Shown here: piece after piece, positions 1 to 6,894 of the stretch | Layout of the letters: each line of letters begins with the position of its first letter | How positions within the stretch are numbered: position 1 is the first letter of the stretch | DNA from: JBBDYG01 sp040901765 | Lineage (GTDB): Bacteria > Planctomycetota > Planctomycetia > Pirellulales > Lacipirellulaceae | NCBI GenBank assembly: GCA_040901765.1 | Contig: JBBDYG010000059.1 | Span: 1-29,558, forward strand | Length of the DNA stretch: 29,558 nucleotides | Direction of reading: 5' to 3' | The notes under the pieces: generated by a model | The model's input: the letters and a program-made list of their open reading frames with translations, nothing else | Database searches by the model: none | Told to the model about the DNA's origin: nothing | Position numbers and translations under genes: made by a program

Positions 1-60
1 CCGGTGGTGCGCTATCGCGACCACCGGCTAATTGCTGCCAAGCCTCCGGCTTGAAAAAGC
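1..60 (+). repeat. Right terminus of a RAYT-type palindromic element, cut by the window edge
   Basis: Positions 1-27 form a hairpin with arms CCGGTGGT/ACCACCGG (palindrome A). It is followed by the CTAATTGCTG linker and a second small palindrome AAGCCTCCGGCTT (palindrome B). The same A-then-B order appears at the right ends of the elements at 345-404, 1090-1147 and 9697-9755. The matching left half would lie before base 1. The spacer behind it (about 60-110) resembles the spacer behind the next copy at an offset of 344 bases, so this is probably one unit of a local duplication. Confidence 0.75.
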
Positions 61-162
61 TCGCGGCGCGATGTCGGGATTGAGCCTCGACCAGTTAAGC
101 TACCTCTCCAGGACTCCAGCCACTAAGTCACATCTCCAAAACTCTAGCCACTTCGCTTTGCA

Positions 163-404
163 TTCTTCATCCCAGCGGGATGACAGCGATTAGCCGGTGG
201 TAAGCGAAGCGCCACCACCGGAAAGCGAGCCTTCTCTCACGCACGACCCCGGCCGGGCTCGCAGCAATTGCGCGTCAATCCAAACACCGCAGATTAAACT
301 CGCTGCGACCCCGCCGGGGTCGTGCAATTAATCGGGCCAGCTTTCCGGTGGTGCGCTATCGCGACCACCGGCTAATTGCTGCCAAGCCTCCGGCTTGAAG
401 AAGC
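163..404. mobile_element. Non-autonomous, internally deleted relative of the RAYT element
   Basis: The left end carries palindrome B (CATCCCAGCGGGATG, about 169-183), palindrome A (194-221) and palindrome C (GC-rich, 241-266). The right end carries C (302-325), A (345-371) and B (372-404) in inverted orientation. This is the same B-A-C...C-A-B layout as the transposase-bearing copy at 474-1147. The stretch after left C (about 262-295) matches the bases that encode the transposase C-terminus. The stop codon (complement of 275-277) and the preceding Leu-Asp codons are still readable on the minus strand. The rest of the transposase gene is missing. I infer a deletion derivative that could be moved by the neighbouring transposase. 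Confidence 0.75.
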
Positions 405-473
405 GCGCGTCACGATTCGGAGATTGAGCCTCGACCCGTTGAACCACATTCCCTCGACGCAAACGCGCCACTA

Positions 474-1147
474 TTCCTCATCCCAGCGGGATGACAGCCA
501 TTAGCCGGTGGTAAGCGAAGCGCCACCACCGGAAACGGGACCGCCCCGCGCACGACCCCGGCAGGGGTCGCAGCAAATGCGCATCAATCCAAATACCGCG
601 GGTCATAATCCACACCGGCCCGCTCGAGCATTTCGACAAGTTCCTCTCGGAACGACTTGTGCCGATGGTGTTCTTTTTGGTTCGCAATGTATTGCTTTAC
701 ACCAAGCCGCGCTGAAGGACTTACGGTGAACGCTGAATATCCTTCTTGCCATGCGAACTCAGGCTGTTTGATCGTTTCGTGGACCCAAATTGACGATGCC
801 TTTTTCAACTCGCGCATGAAGTCGGCGAGGCAATGGGTTGCCTTCAATCCCACAAGCAAGTGGACATGATCGGCAGTGCCGCCGACGCCCTGTGAAAATC
901 CGCCGAGTCCGTTGACGGTACCGCCCAGGTATTCGTGCAGTGGTGCGCTCCATTCATCTTTGATGAATGTCTGGCGGTTCTTCGTGCTGAACACAAGGTG
1001 ATAATGGAGACTCAAATAAGTGGACGACATTCGACGCTCTCCGCTTGCTGCGACCCCTGCCGGGGTCGTGCGTGATTCACGCAAATTTCCCGGTGGTGCG
1101 CTAACGCGACCACCGGCTAATGGCTGTCATCCCGCCGGGATGAGGAG
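474..1147. mobile_element. RAYT element: transposase gene between inverted triple-palindrome ends
   Basis: The left end has palindrome B (about 480-494), A (505-532) and C (550-575). The right end has C (1046-1071), A (1090-1116) and B (1117-1147), all inverted. The transposase gene at 584-1030 fills the space between the C palindromes. No short target-site duplication was obvious at the outer edges, as expected for HUH/Y1 single-strand transposition. The right edge lies about 6 bases from the stop codon of a VapB relic. Known RAYT systems act on REP hairpins scattered through the genome; the hairpins seen here fit that role. Confidence 0.8.
584..1030 (-). CDS. REP-associated tyrosine transposase (IS200/IS605-like, Y1_Tnp fold)
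   Basis: A 148-residue protein of the Y1 HUH transposase family, which nicks and rejoins single-stranded DNA at hairpins. The metal-binding HUH motif is visible as HVH at residues 55-57, and the likely nucleophile is Tyr114 in VKQYIANQKEHH. The N-terminus (YLSLHYHLVFSTKNRQ) is typical of the family. I chose the ATG at 1030 over the longer frame to 1084 because a purine-rich GGAGAG lies about 8 bases upstream and the homologous N-terminus begins there. The gene lies inside inverted palindromic ends, with palindrome C directly upstream, where it could also fold in the mRNA leader. The length is normal for a RAYT and both catalytic motifs are intact, so the protein may be active. Confidence 0.9.
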   Translation of the reverse strand: MSSTYLSLHYHLVFSTKNRQTFIKDEWSAPLHEYLGGTVNGLGGFSQGVGGTADHVHLLVGLKATHCLADFMRELKKASSIWVHETIKQPEFAWQEGYSAFTVSPSARLGVKQYIANQKEHHRHKSFREELVEMLERAGVDYDPRYLD

Positions 1148-1152
1148 TGCGA

Positions 1153-1382
1153 CTAAAACTCAGGAGCGGGCGGCACGCTGCCCTGGGGCGGCCGAGCAAA
1201 CGCCGGATTGTCAATACGAATGCTCTCAAAGAAGTCCTCAGGCCAAGCCACTGGCTTGATTGGCTCAAGAATCACCGCGCCGCCTTCACGACGAATAGCA
1301 ATTTCTTCGGCGGAAAACTCGAATCCCGCTGGCAGGTGAACTGCCTGGGAATCTCGTATTGGAAGACATGCGTCTTGGTCAT
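1153..1382 (-). pseudogene. VapB-type (AbrB/MazE-like) antitoxin, frameshifted
   Basis: The minus strand from ATG 1382 reads MTKTHVFQ. After a one-base deletion near 1350 it continues in the next frame as SQAVHLPAGFEFSAEEIAI, then REGGAVILEPI and a tail ending at TAG (1153-1155). This matches the VapB pattern: a short strand ending in FQ, three residues, then SQAV-LP and an acidic C-terminal tail that wraps the toxin. Only 8 bases separate the FQ codon and the Ser codon of SQAV, where 9 would keep the frame. No VapC toxin is visible; the RAYT element begins directly downstream, where a toxin gene would be expected. The family call is firm. Whether the frameshift is biological or a sequencing error cannot be told from here. 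Confidence 0.75.
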
Positions 1383-1430
1383 TAGTGACTCGATTAGCGA
1401 TCCGCGGACAATCTGCGTCACCACCAATGG

Positions 1431-1436
1431 ATTATA
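1431..1436 (-). promoter_or_regulatory. -10 box of the vapB relic
   Basis: The complement of this site is a perfect TATAAT, about 49 bases upstream of the relic's ATG at 1382. No good -35 hexamer is visible at 16-18 bases spacing, so this is a partial promoter call. Confidence 0.35.
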
Positions 1437-1636
1437 TCATGACGCCAGACGAGAGGCAGCAGCCAGTCGTTCGGAGGCGGATTCGGGTCGGGCACGTGCC
1501 GCGCCAGTGTTGCCCTATTGTGGTTTCTGGCCGACAGCCCACAGCCAAATCGCCCATCTACTTCCAATTTGCCCGCCGGGATTGGTATGATAAGGCAAGC
1601 CCCCCGTCCTTCCCCTCGCCTTGAAGGAGCCAACGC

Positions 1637-2923
1637 ATGAAAGCCAAACAACCGCAGTCCAAACAAGCGCAGTCGAGCCGTCGCCAGTTTCTTAAAACCA
1701 CGGCGAAGGCGAGCGCGCTGTTTGCCGCGCCGATGTTTGTGCCTGCTCGGGCATTGGGCCGCGATGGGAACGTGGCGCCGAGCGAACGGGTGACGCTCGC
1801 GGGGCTGGGCATTGGGCCGCGGGGTGGTTATGTGCTGGGCTGCTTCATGAACGAGCCGGAGGTGCAGTTCGTGGCAATTGCCGACGTGCGGAATGATCGG
1901 CGAGAGGGTGTGAAGGCGCGGACCGAAGAAAAGTACGGCCCCGGCGTGGCGATGTACCGCGACTTCCGCGAGATGCTCGCCAAGCCGGAAATCGACGCCG
2001 TGCTGATTGCCACGGGCGACCGTTGGCATACCCCCGCTTCGATCTGCGCCGCCCGCGCCGGCAAGGACATCTATTGCGAGAAGCCCTGCTCGATGACGAT
2101 TGCCGAGAGCCAGGCGCTGGCCGAGGTGATGCGGCGTTATGGGACGATCTATCAAGCCGGTACGCAGCGCCGCAGCGTGCCGAATTTTATCTTTGCCAAA
2201 GACCTGTGCGACCGCGGCGAGTTGGGCAAACTCAAGGAAGTCCATGCCAACACGCTCCACCCGGCGACGTCGCACGACTGGCTGCCGGCGGAAACCGAAC
2301 CGCCGCAAGACGTGGTTGATTGGGACTTGTGGCTCGGGCCAACGCCCCCTCGGCCCTTCAACCAGAAATATGTGGACGGCGGTTGGCGAGGGTTCTTCGA
2401 CTTTCACGGCGGCGGCATCCTCGAATGGGGCGCCCACACGGTCGATCTCTGCAACTGGGTCGGCACCAACGACGAGCGGATGCCGATTCTTTACGAGCCG
2501 ACGCCCGGCGGGTGCGTCGCCACGTATGAGGACGGCCTGAAGATGGTGATGCGCGAGGCCGATTGGCTCGGCCTGGGCACGTGCAGCGTGCGCTTCGAAG
2601 GCGAAGATGGCTGGCTCGAAACGGGCGACACCGGCAAGCTGGAATTCTCCTCCGGTCGACTGCGGTCGCAGCAACGGGAGTTCGCAATGGCGGGAACTTC
2701 CGCCGACACCCACGTGCGGAACTTTCTCGACAGCGTCCGCACCCGCGAGCCGGCCCATTCGAACGCCGAGGTCGTGGCCCGCAGCCACATCATCTGCCAC
2801 GCCGCCTACATCGCCTGGCAGCTTGGTCGGCCGCTGAAGTTTGACCCCGTCGCCGTTTCGTTCACCGACGAAGAGGCCAACCGCATGTGCTCGCGGGCGC
2901 TTCGCGACCCGTGGCGAGTGTAA
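1637..2923 (+). CDS. Tat-exported Gfo/Idh/MocA family oxidoreductase
   Basis: A 428-residue NAD(P)-dependent oxidoreductase of the Gfo/Idh/MocA family, expected to act on a sugar or sugar-like compound outside the cytoplasm. The twin-arginine signal SRRQFLK (residues 14-20) is followed by an alanine-rich hydrophobic stretch. The Rossmann part starts at VTLAGLGIGPRGG (about 52-64), and the conserved EKP motif is at 148-150. The HGGGILEWGAHTVDL segment supplies the catalytic-site histidine region. The start has a good GAAGGAG Shine-Dalgarno ending about 7 bases before the ATG. A TATGAT at 1586-1591 could be its -10 box. Many Planctomycetes carry dozens of paralogues of this type; the substrate cannot be named from sequence. 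Confidence 0.9.
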   Translation: MKAKQPQSKQAQSSRRQFLKTTAKASALFAAPMFVPARALGRDGNVAPSERVTLAGLGIGPRGGYVLGCFMNEPEVQFVAIADVRNDRREGVKARTEEKYGPGVAMYRDFREMLAKPEIDAVLIATGDRWHTPASICAARAGKDIYCEKPCSMTIAESQALAEVMRRYGTIYQAGTQRRSVPNFIFAKDLCDRGELGKLKEVHANTLHPATSHDWLPAETEPPQDVVDWDLWLGPTPPRPFNQKYVDGGWRGFFDFHGGGILEWGAHTVDLCNWVGTNDERMPILYEPTPGGCVATYEDGLKMVMREADWLGLGTCSVRFEGEDGWLETGDTGKLEFSSGRLRSQQREFAMAGTSADTHVRNFLDSVRTREPAHSNAEVVARSHIICHAAYIAWQLGRPLKFDPVAVSFTDEEANRMCSRALRDPWRV

Positions 2924-3164
2924 TCAGCTCTGCCACGTGTCGGCGCAAACCCCCTATTTTTGTAGAGGATTGCCACATGCCACTTCCAGCGGGGGTGGCC
3001 AAACTGGTGGCAAAGCTGGCCAGGAAAGGTCGCGGCAAGCCGCAAACGGCAAAGGACTTCCGGGAACCCGGTCGGATCCTACTCCTCTGGTGGAGCGAGT
3101 TTCGGATAGCCCTTTTACTTTGTTGACTCGAACAGAACTCTAGCTACCTAGGCGGTGAATTGAC

Positions 3165-5102
3165 ATGACAAACGCCATTTTGACCTACTTCCGCATGGGA
3201 CTATGCGCGATTGCATTCACCGCGCCCGCATTGGCGCAAGACACCAAGGCCCCCTCGGCCGCCGATGCGATTGCGGTGCTGCAAGATGCCAATGCGACCC
3301 CCTTCGACAAGGCAAAGGCGTGCCAACGGCTGGTGAACGTCGGTGGAAAGGATGCCATCCCCGCGCTGGTCGCGCAGCTTGGCGATGAGCAGCTTAACGT
3401 CTACGCCCGCTCGGCGCTGGAAGCCATCGCCGACCCCGCCGCGGATCAAGCGCTCCGCGACGCGACGGAAAAACTCACCGGTCGGCAGTTGGCCGGCGTG
3501 CTGCTGTCGATCGGCAATCGTCGCGACGCGAAGGCGATAACACTCCTCAAGAAGCAATTGGGAAATAAGGATTCCGAAACTGCGTCTGCCGCTGCCGCGG
3601 CACTTTGCGAGATCGGCACCGCTGAAGCGGGAGCGGCACTGAGCGAGGCGCATTCTCAACAGTCGGCCGATGCCCCGTGGCTCGACGAAGCCGCATTGGA
3701 ATGCGCCGAGCGACTTGGTGCTTCGGATCCGATAGCGGCTACCGACCTGTATGCCAGTCTCATTGAAGGCTCGTCGCCCAAGCACATCAAGCTGGCCGCC
3801 ACGCTGGGTCAGTTTCGCTTGATGGATGATGGGCAAGTCGAGTGGCTGGTTGAACAACTGCAAAACGAGGATCGCGACTACTTCAACTTAGGATTAGCGG
3901 CCGCGCGGGAAGTTCCCGGGGCGGAGACGACGAAAGCCCTGATGAAACTGCTGCCGGCACTGGAACCGGAACGCCGGGCACTGCTGCTGCGTGCCCTTGG
4001 CGATCGGACCGATCCGCTTCCGGTGGCGACGGTGCTGGCGGAAACCAAGAGCGATTCACCCGCCATGCAATTGGCCGCCGTGGACGTACTGGCGAAGAGC
4101 AAAGACCCCGCTGCCGCCGCGGAATTGGTGAATTTGGCACTCGGCGAAGGCGAGGCCGCCAAGATTGCCGCGGAACAACTTTCCGAACTGGAGAGCGGCG
4201 CGGTCGATGCGGTGATTTCCAAGCGTCTCTCGCAGGCGAGCGAGAATCAGCCCGTCGTGATCGCGCTCATCGGGAAACGGCGGATGGCGGAGCTAAAGCC
4301 ACAATTGATCGAGTTGCTTAATAGTCGGGATGCCGCGACCCGCGAAGTGGTATTGACGGCATTAGGACATGTGGCCGAACTTGACGATCTCGATCTGCTA
4401 TTGGACCGCGGCTTCAGTGATGCTCCGGAAGCGGAGAAGAAGGCCGCTCGTGAGGCCGTGCGTACCGCGGCCATGCGGATGAGCGACCGCGAGGCGTGTG
4501 CCGCGCGTCTCGCCGACCGCCTGAGCAGTTCGTCGCCCGACCAGCAGTCCTTCTTGCTCACGCGGCTGCGCGAAGTGGGCGGCAACCATGCGCTCAAAAC
4601 CGTGGTGAAGCACGCTGAGTCGAGCGAACCGGGGCTGAAGGATGCCGCAACCCGCGAGCTTGGTGCGTGGCCTACGGCAGATGCCGCCGAAGCACTGTTG
4701 GAACTTGCCAAGAACGATTCCGAATCGAAATATCAAATCCGCGCCCTTCGCGGCTACCTGCGGATTGCCCGTCAGCTTCAGTTGCCCGACGAAGAGCGGA
4801 TCCGTTACTTTCACGCCGCGATGGAAGCCGCCGAGCGCGACGAAGAGAAGCAACTGGCGCTGGACGTGCTGGCCCGCGTGCCGACGGTCGAGTCGCTGGA
4901 GCTGGCTACGTCGCACCTGTCGGACGCCGAGCTTCGCGACGCGGCCGCGGAAGCCGCGCTGACGGTTGCCAACAAACTGGTGGCGAGCGACCCCGCGGCG
5001 GTGAAGTCGGCGATGGACAAAGTGCAAGCGGCGGATGTTTCCGACAAGGCGGCGGAACGAGCGCGGGAAATTAGCCAAAAGGCGGGCGGAAGCGGAGCAT
5101 AG
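3165..5102 (+). CDS. Secreted HEAT-repeat protein
   Basis: A 645-residue protein with an N-terminal signal peptide (hydrophobic core about 11-21, probable cleavage after ALA at residue 24). The remainder is helical repeats of HEAT/PBS-lyase type, for example AIPALVAQLGDEQLNVYARSALEAIAD, followed by further units such as AITLLKKQLGNKD and KPQLIELLNSRDAATREVVLTALGHV. No catalytic domain is visible. HEAT arrays usually act as protein-binding scaffolds, and in Planctomycetes they are common on exported proteins. The gene follows the oxidoreductase on the same strand after about 240 bases, so co-transcription is possible but not shown. The specific role is unknown. Confidence 0.85.
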   Translation: MTNAILTYFRMGLCAIAFTAPALAQDTKAPSAADAIAVLQDANATPFDKAKACQRLVNVGGKDAIPALVAQLGDEQLNVYARSALEAIADPAADQALRDATEKLTGRQLAGVLLSIGNRRDAKAITLLKKQLGNKDSETASAAAAALCEIGTAEAGAALSEAHSQQSADAPWLDEAALECAERLGASDPIAATDLYASLIEGSSPKHIKLAATLGQFRLMDDGQVEWLVEQLQNEDRDYFNLGLAAAREVPGAETTKALMKLLPALEPERRALLLRALGDRTDPLPVATVLAETKSDSPAMQLAAVDVLAKSKDPAAAAELVNLALGEGEAAKIAAEQLSELESGAVDAVISKRLSQASENQPVVIALIGKRRMAELKPQLIELLNSRDAATREVVLTALGHVAELDDLDLLLDRGFSDAPEAEKKAAREAVRTAAMRMSDREACAARLADRLSSSSPDQQSFLLTRLREVGGNHALKTVVKHAESSEPGLKDAATRELGAWPTADAAEALLELAKNDSESKYQIRALRGYLRIARQLQLPDEERIRYFHAAMEAAERDEEKQLALDVLARVPTVESLELATSHLSDAELRDAAAEAALTVANKLVASDPAAVKSAMDKVQAADVSDKAAERAREISQKAGGSGA

Positions 5103-5124
5103 TGACGAGCACCGCAACGACTTG

Positions 5125-5532
5125 TCACGTTTCACGGTCGCTGAAGCCATACGCCTCGCGTTCAAACGGATTATCGAGATAGGGGTTCATACCGCGGCAC
5201 CAGGCGAGCAAACTCAGCAGCAGGTAAGCGGGTATGAAGAGCGGTCCCCAACGCTCGCACTGGGCGACGTGAACTCGCTCGTGGGGGCGGGTCAGTTCGA
5301 GACTCCGCTCGTCGCAACCCCAAACGACGTGGCCGAGCGTCATCGCCGCGACGGACCCCACCCACGGGAGACCGCGCCGCAGTATCGTCGTGATGATCCC
5401 GCCATGAACTTCCAGCACGCCCGCCACGACGCGGGCCGAACCGCCCTGCATGAGAGCCAGCGGCACGGCTAGCAGGCCCAGCAGGGTGGTGGGTGACGCC
5501 CAAACGTAAACGAGAGGCTGGTACCAACGCAT
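5125..5532 (-). CDS. Small membrane protein with HEXXH motif, function unknown
   Basis: A 135-residue protein read from ATG 5532; a GTG four codons further up at 5544 is an alternative start. There are two hydrophobic segments, one near the N-terminus (VWASPTTLLGLLAVPLALM) and one near the C-terminus (LFIPAYLLLSLLAW). Between them lies HERVH, which fits the HEXXH zinc-metalloprotease motif. It is followed by QCERWGPLF and, near the end, NPFEREAYG, whose glutamate could be a third ligand. Similar short HEXXH proteins without a known role occur in several phyla, so proteolytic activity is only an inference. The gene is convergent with the HEAT-repeat gene, with about 20 bases between the stops. 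Confidence 0.7.
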   Translation of the reverse strand: MRWYQPLVYVWASPTTLLGLLAVPLALMQGGSARVVAGVLEVHGGIITTILRRGLPWVGSVAAMTLGHVVWGCDERSLELTRPHERVHVAQCERWGPLFIPAYLLLSLLAWCRGMNPYLDNPFEREAYGFSDRET

Positions 5533-5858
5533 TAGTCGTAACACCGATTAAAACGGACGTTAACGGTGGGAAAGAGCCGGGCAGCTAGGGGTGAGCGTCA
5601 CAATTGTAGATGGGGGTGGCTGGGGTCGAAGGCGCTAGCCGAAGCCCCCAGCGGAAGCGCGAACCGATGCCGACATTCAGGGTTCGCTGGGGGCTGCGCC
5701 TGCTGGCTACGACCCCAGCCACCCGGTTCGGCGAAGGCATCCATGCAGATTCTACCTACAAACGAGACGCTCGCCGGGCAGCTAGTGAACCGGCCCTGGG
5801 CTTTGGTATCATGGAACGGCGGTCGGGTCCAGTTTACGAGTATTCTAGGGGTACTTTC
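5533..5858. other. Intergenic region upstream of the sugar transporter operon
   Basis: No convincing gene. An open frame runs through it into the lipoprotein gene, but its translation carries the palindrome sequence and lacks any signal peptide, so I place the real start at 5859. The region contains the inverted repeat at 5614-5724. The operon promoter probably lies between 5730 and 5858; I cannot point to clear -35 and -10 boxes. Confidence 0.6.
5614..5724. repeat. Large imperfect inverted repeat (MITE-like)
   Basis: The outer arms GGGTGGCTGGGGTCG (5614-5628) and CGACCCCAGCCACCC (5710-5724) are perfect complements. Inside them, AAGCCCCCAGCG (about 5642-5653) pairs with CGCTGGGGGCT (5685-5695), and GAACC with GGTTC. 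The fold gives one long hairpin of about 111 bases. It contains no coding capacity and differs in sequence from the RAYT-linked palindromes. Confidence 0.7.
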
Positions 5859-6887
5859 ATGTCGCGGTCACTAATTTGGCTGAACCTCGCGCTGGCGGGA
5901 ATGTTGCTTGGGGGATGTACGTCGCGTGGAACGGACAAACCGGAGTCCGAGGGCAGTGAAAAAGCTCAATTCGCGTTCATCACCAACGGGGTGGCCGATT
6001 TCTGGAAGCCTGCCGCCGCAGGTGCCGAAAAGGCGGGCGAAGAGCTGGGCGTGGACGTGACCGTCATCATGCCGAGTGGGCTGACCGACCAAACGCGCAA
6101 GATCGAGGATCTGCTGTCGCGGGGGACCGATGGCATCGCAATTAGCCCCATCGATCCCCAGAACCAAGGCGGAATTCTCAATCAAGCCGCCGAGCAGACA
6201 AAGCTGGTTACGCACGATTCCGACGCGCCGGACTCCGACCGGTTGGTTTACATCGGCATGGACAACTACAAAGCCGGCCTCATGTGCGGCGAGCTTGCTC
6301 GGAAGGCGCTCCCCGACGGCGGAAAGATAATGATCCTGGTTGGTCGGCTCGATCAAGACAACGCCCAACGCCGGCGGCAGGGATTCATCGACGCGCTGCT
6401 TGAGCTATCGCCCGACTCGCGGCGCCATCCTTCCGGAAAGCCGCTTACGAGCGCAGATGGCAAGTACACGATTCTCGGCACGCTGACCGATCAATTCGAC
6501 CGCGCCAAAGCGAAGGCGAATGCGGAAGACGCGCTGACACGCCACCCCGATCTGACCGCAATGGTGGGGCTGTTTGAATACAATCCTCCGCTAATTCTGG
6601 AGGCCCTGGACCGCGCTGGCAAGCTCAAGCAGGTGAAGGTCATCGCATTCGACGAGAACGACGCAACCCTGCAAGGGATCAAGGATGGCACGGTGGTCGG
6701 CACAATTGTGCAAGACCCTTACGGCTACGGCCACGAGTCCATTCAAGTCCTTAGCAAGCTTCACAATGGAGATGTTTCGGCGATACCAGAAAGCAAATTC
6801 ATCGACATCCCTGCTCGCGTGATCGACGCGTCCAACGTAACCGCGTTCTGGGACGATCTCAACGCCAAGCTCGGCAAGAGTAAGTGA
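5859..6887 (+). CDS. Sugar ABC transporter substrate-binding lipoprotein (RbsB-like)
   Basis: A 342-residue periplasmic-binding protein of the Peripla_BP_4 group. The signal peptide ends in the lipobox LGGC with Cys20 as the lipidation site, so it is anchored to a membrane. The mature part begins QFAFITNGVADFWKPAAAGAEKA, cut here to its core FITNGVADFWKPA, as in ribose/galactose-type binders. IEDLLSRGTDGIAISPID and VGLFEYNPPLILEAL are family segments. The start at 5859 is chosen because the signal peptide and lipobox begin there. The gene leads a tight three-gene operon; the ATPase start codon follows its stop by 7 bases. The ligand is not known; a pentose, hexose or related compound is likely. 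Confidence 0.9.
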   Translation: MSRSLIWLNLALAGMLLGGCTSRGTDKPESEGSEKAQFAFITNGVADFWKPAAAGAEKAGEELGVDVTVIMPSGLTDQTRKIEDLLSRGTDGIAISPIDPQNQGGILNQAAEQTKLVTHDSDAPDSDRLVYIGMDNYKAGLMCGELARKALPDGGKIMILVGRLDQDNAQRRRQGFIDALLELSPDSRRHPSGKPLTSADGKYTILGTLTDQFDRAKAKANAEDALTRHPDLTAMVGLFEYNPPLILEALDRAGKLKQVKVIAFDENDATLQGIKDGTVVGTIVQDPYGYGHESIQVLSKLHNGDVSAIPESKFIDIPARVIDASNVTAFWDDLNAKLGKSK

Positions 6888-6894
6888 GTTCGAC

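Noticed and set aside
1..1147. CRISPR array as explanation for the repeated palindromes at the left end
   Set aside because: Repeats alternate in orientation, spacing is irregular, spacers are related to each other, and no cas gene is present. The RAYT element model explains the pattern better.
1147..1590. A 147-codon plus-strand frame over the vapB relic
   Set aside because: The minus strand here encodes a recognisable VapB antitoxin; the plus frame is its shadow and runs out of the RAYT element end.
1418..2800. A 460-codon open frame on the minus strand opposite the Gfo/Idh/MocA gene
   Set aside because: It is a GC-driven shadow frame. The plus-strand gene has a Tat signal, Rossmann motif and EKP motif, and the minus translation resembles no family.
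2977..3126. A 49-codon plus-strand frame between the oxidoreductase and HEAT-repeat genes
   Set aside because: An AGAGG lies near its ATG, but the translation shows no domain, signal or clear conservation pattern, so it cannot be told from chance.
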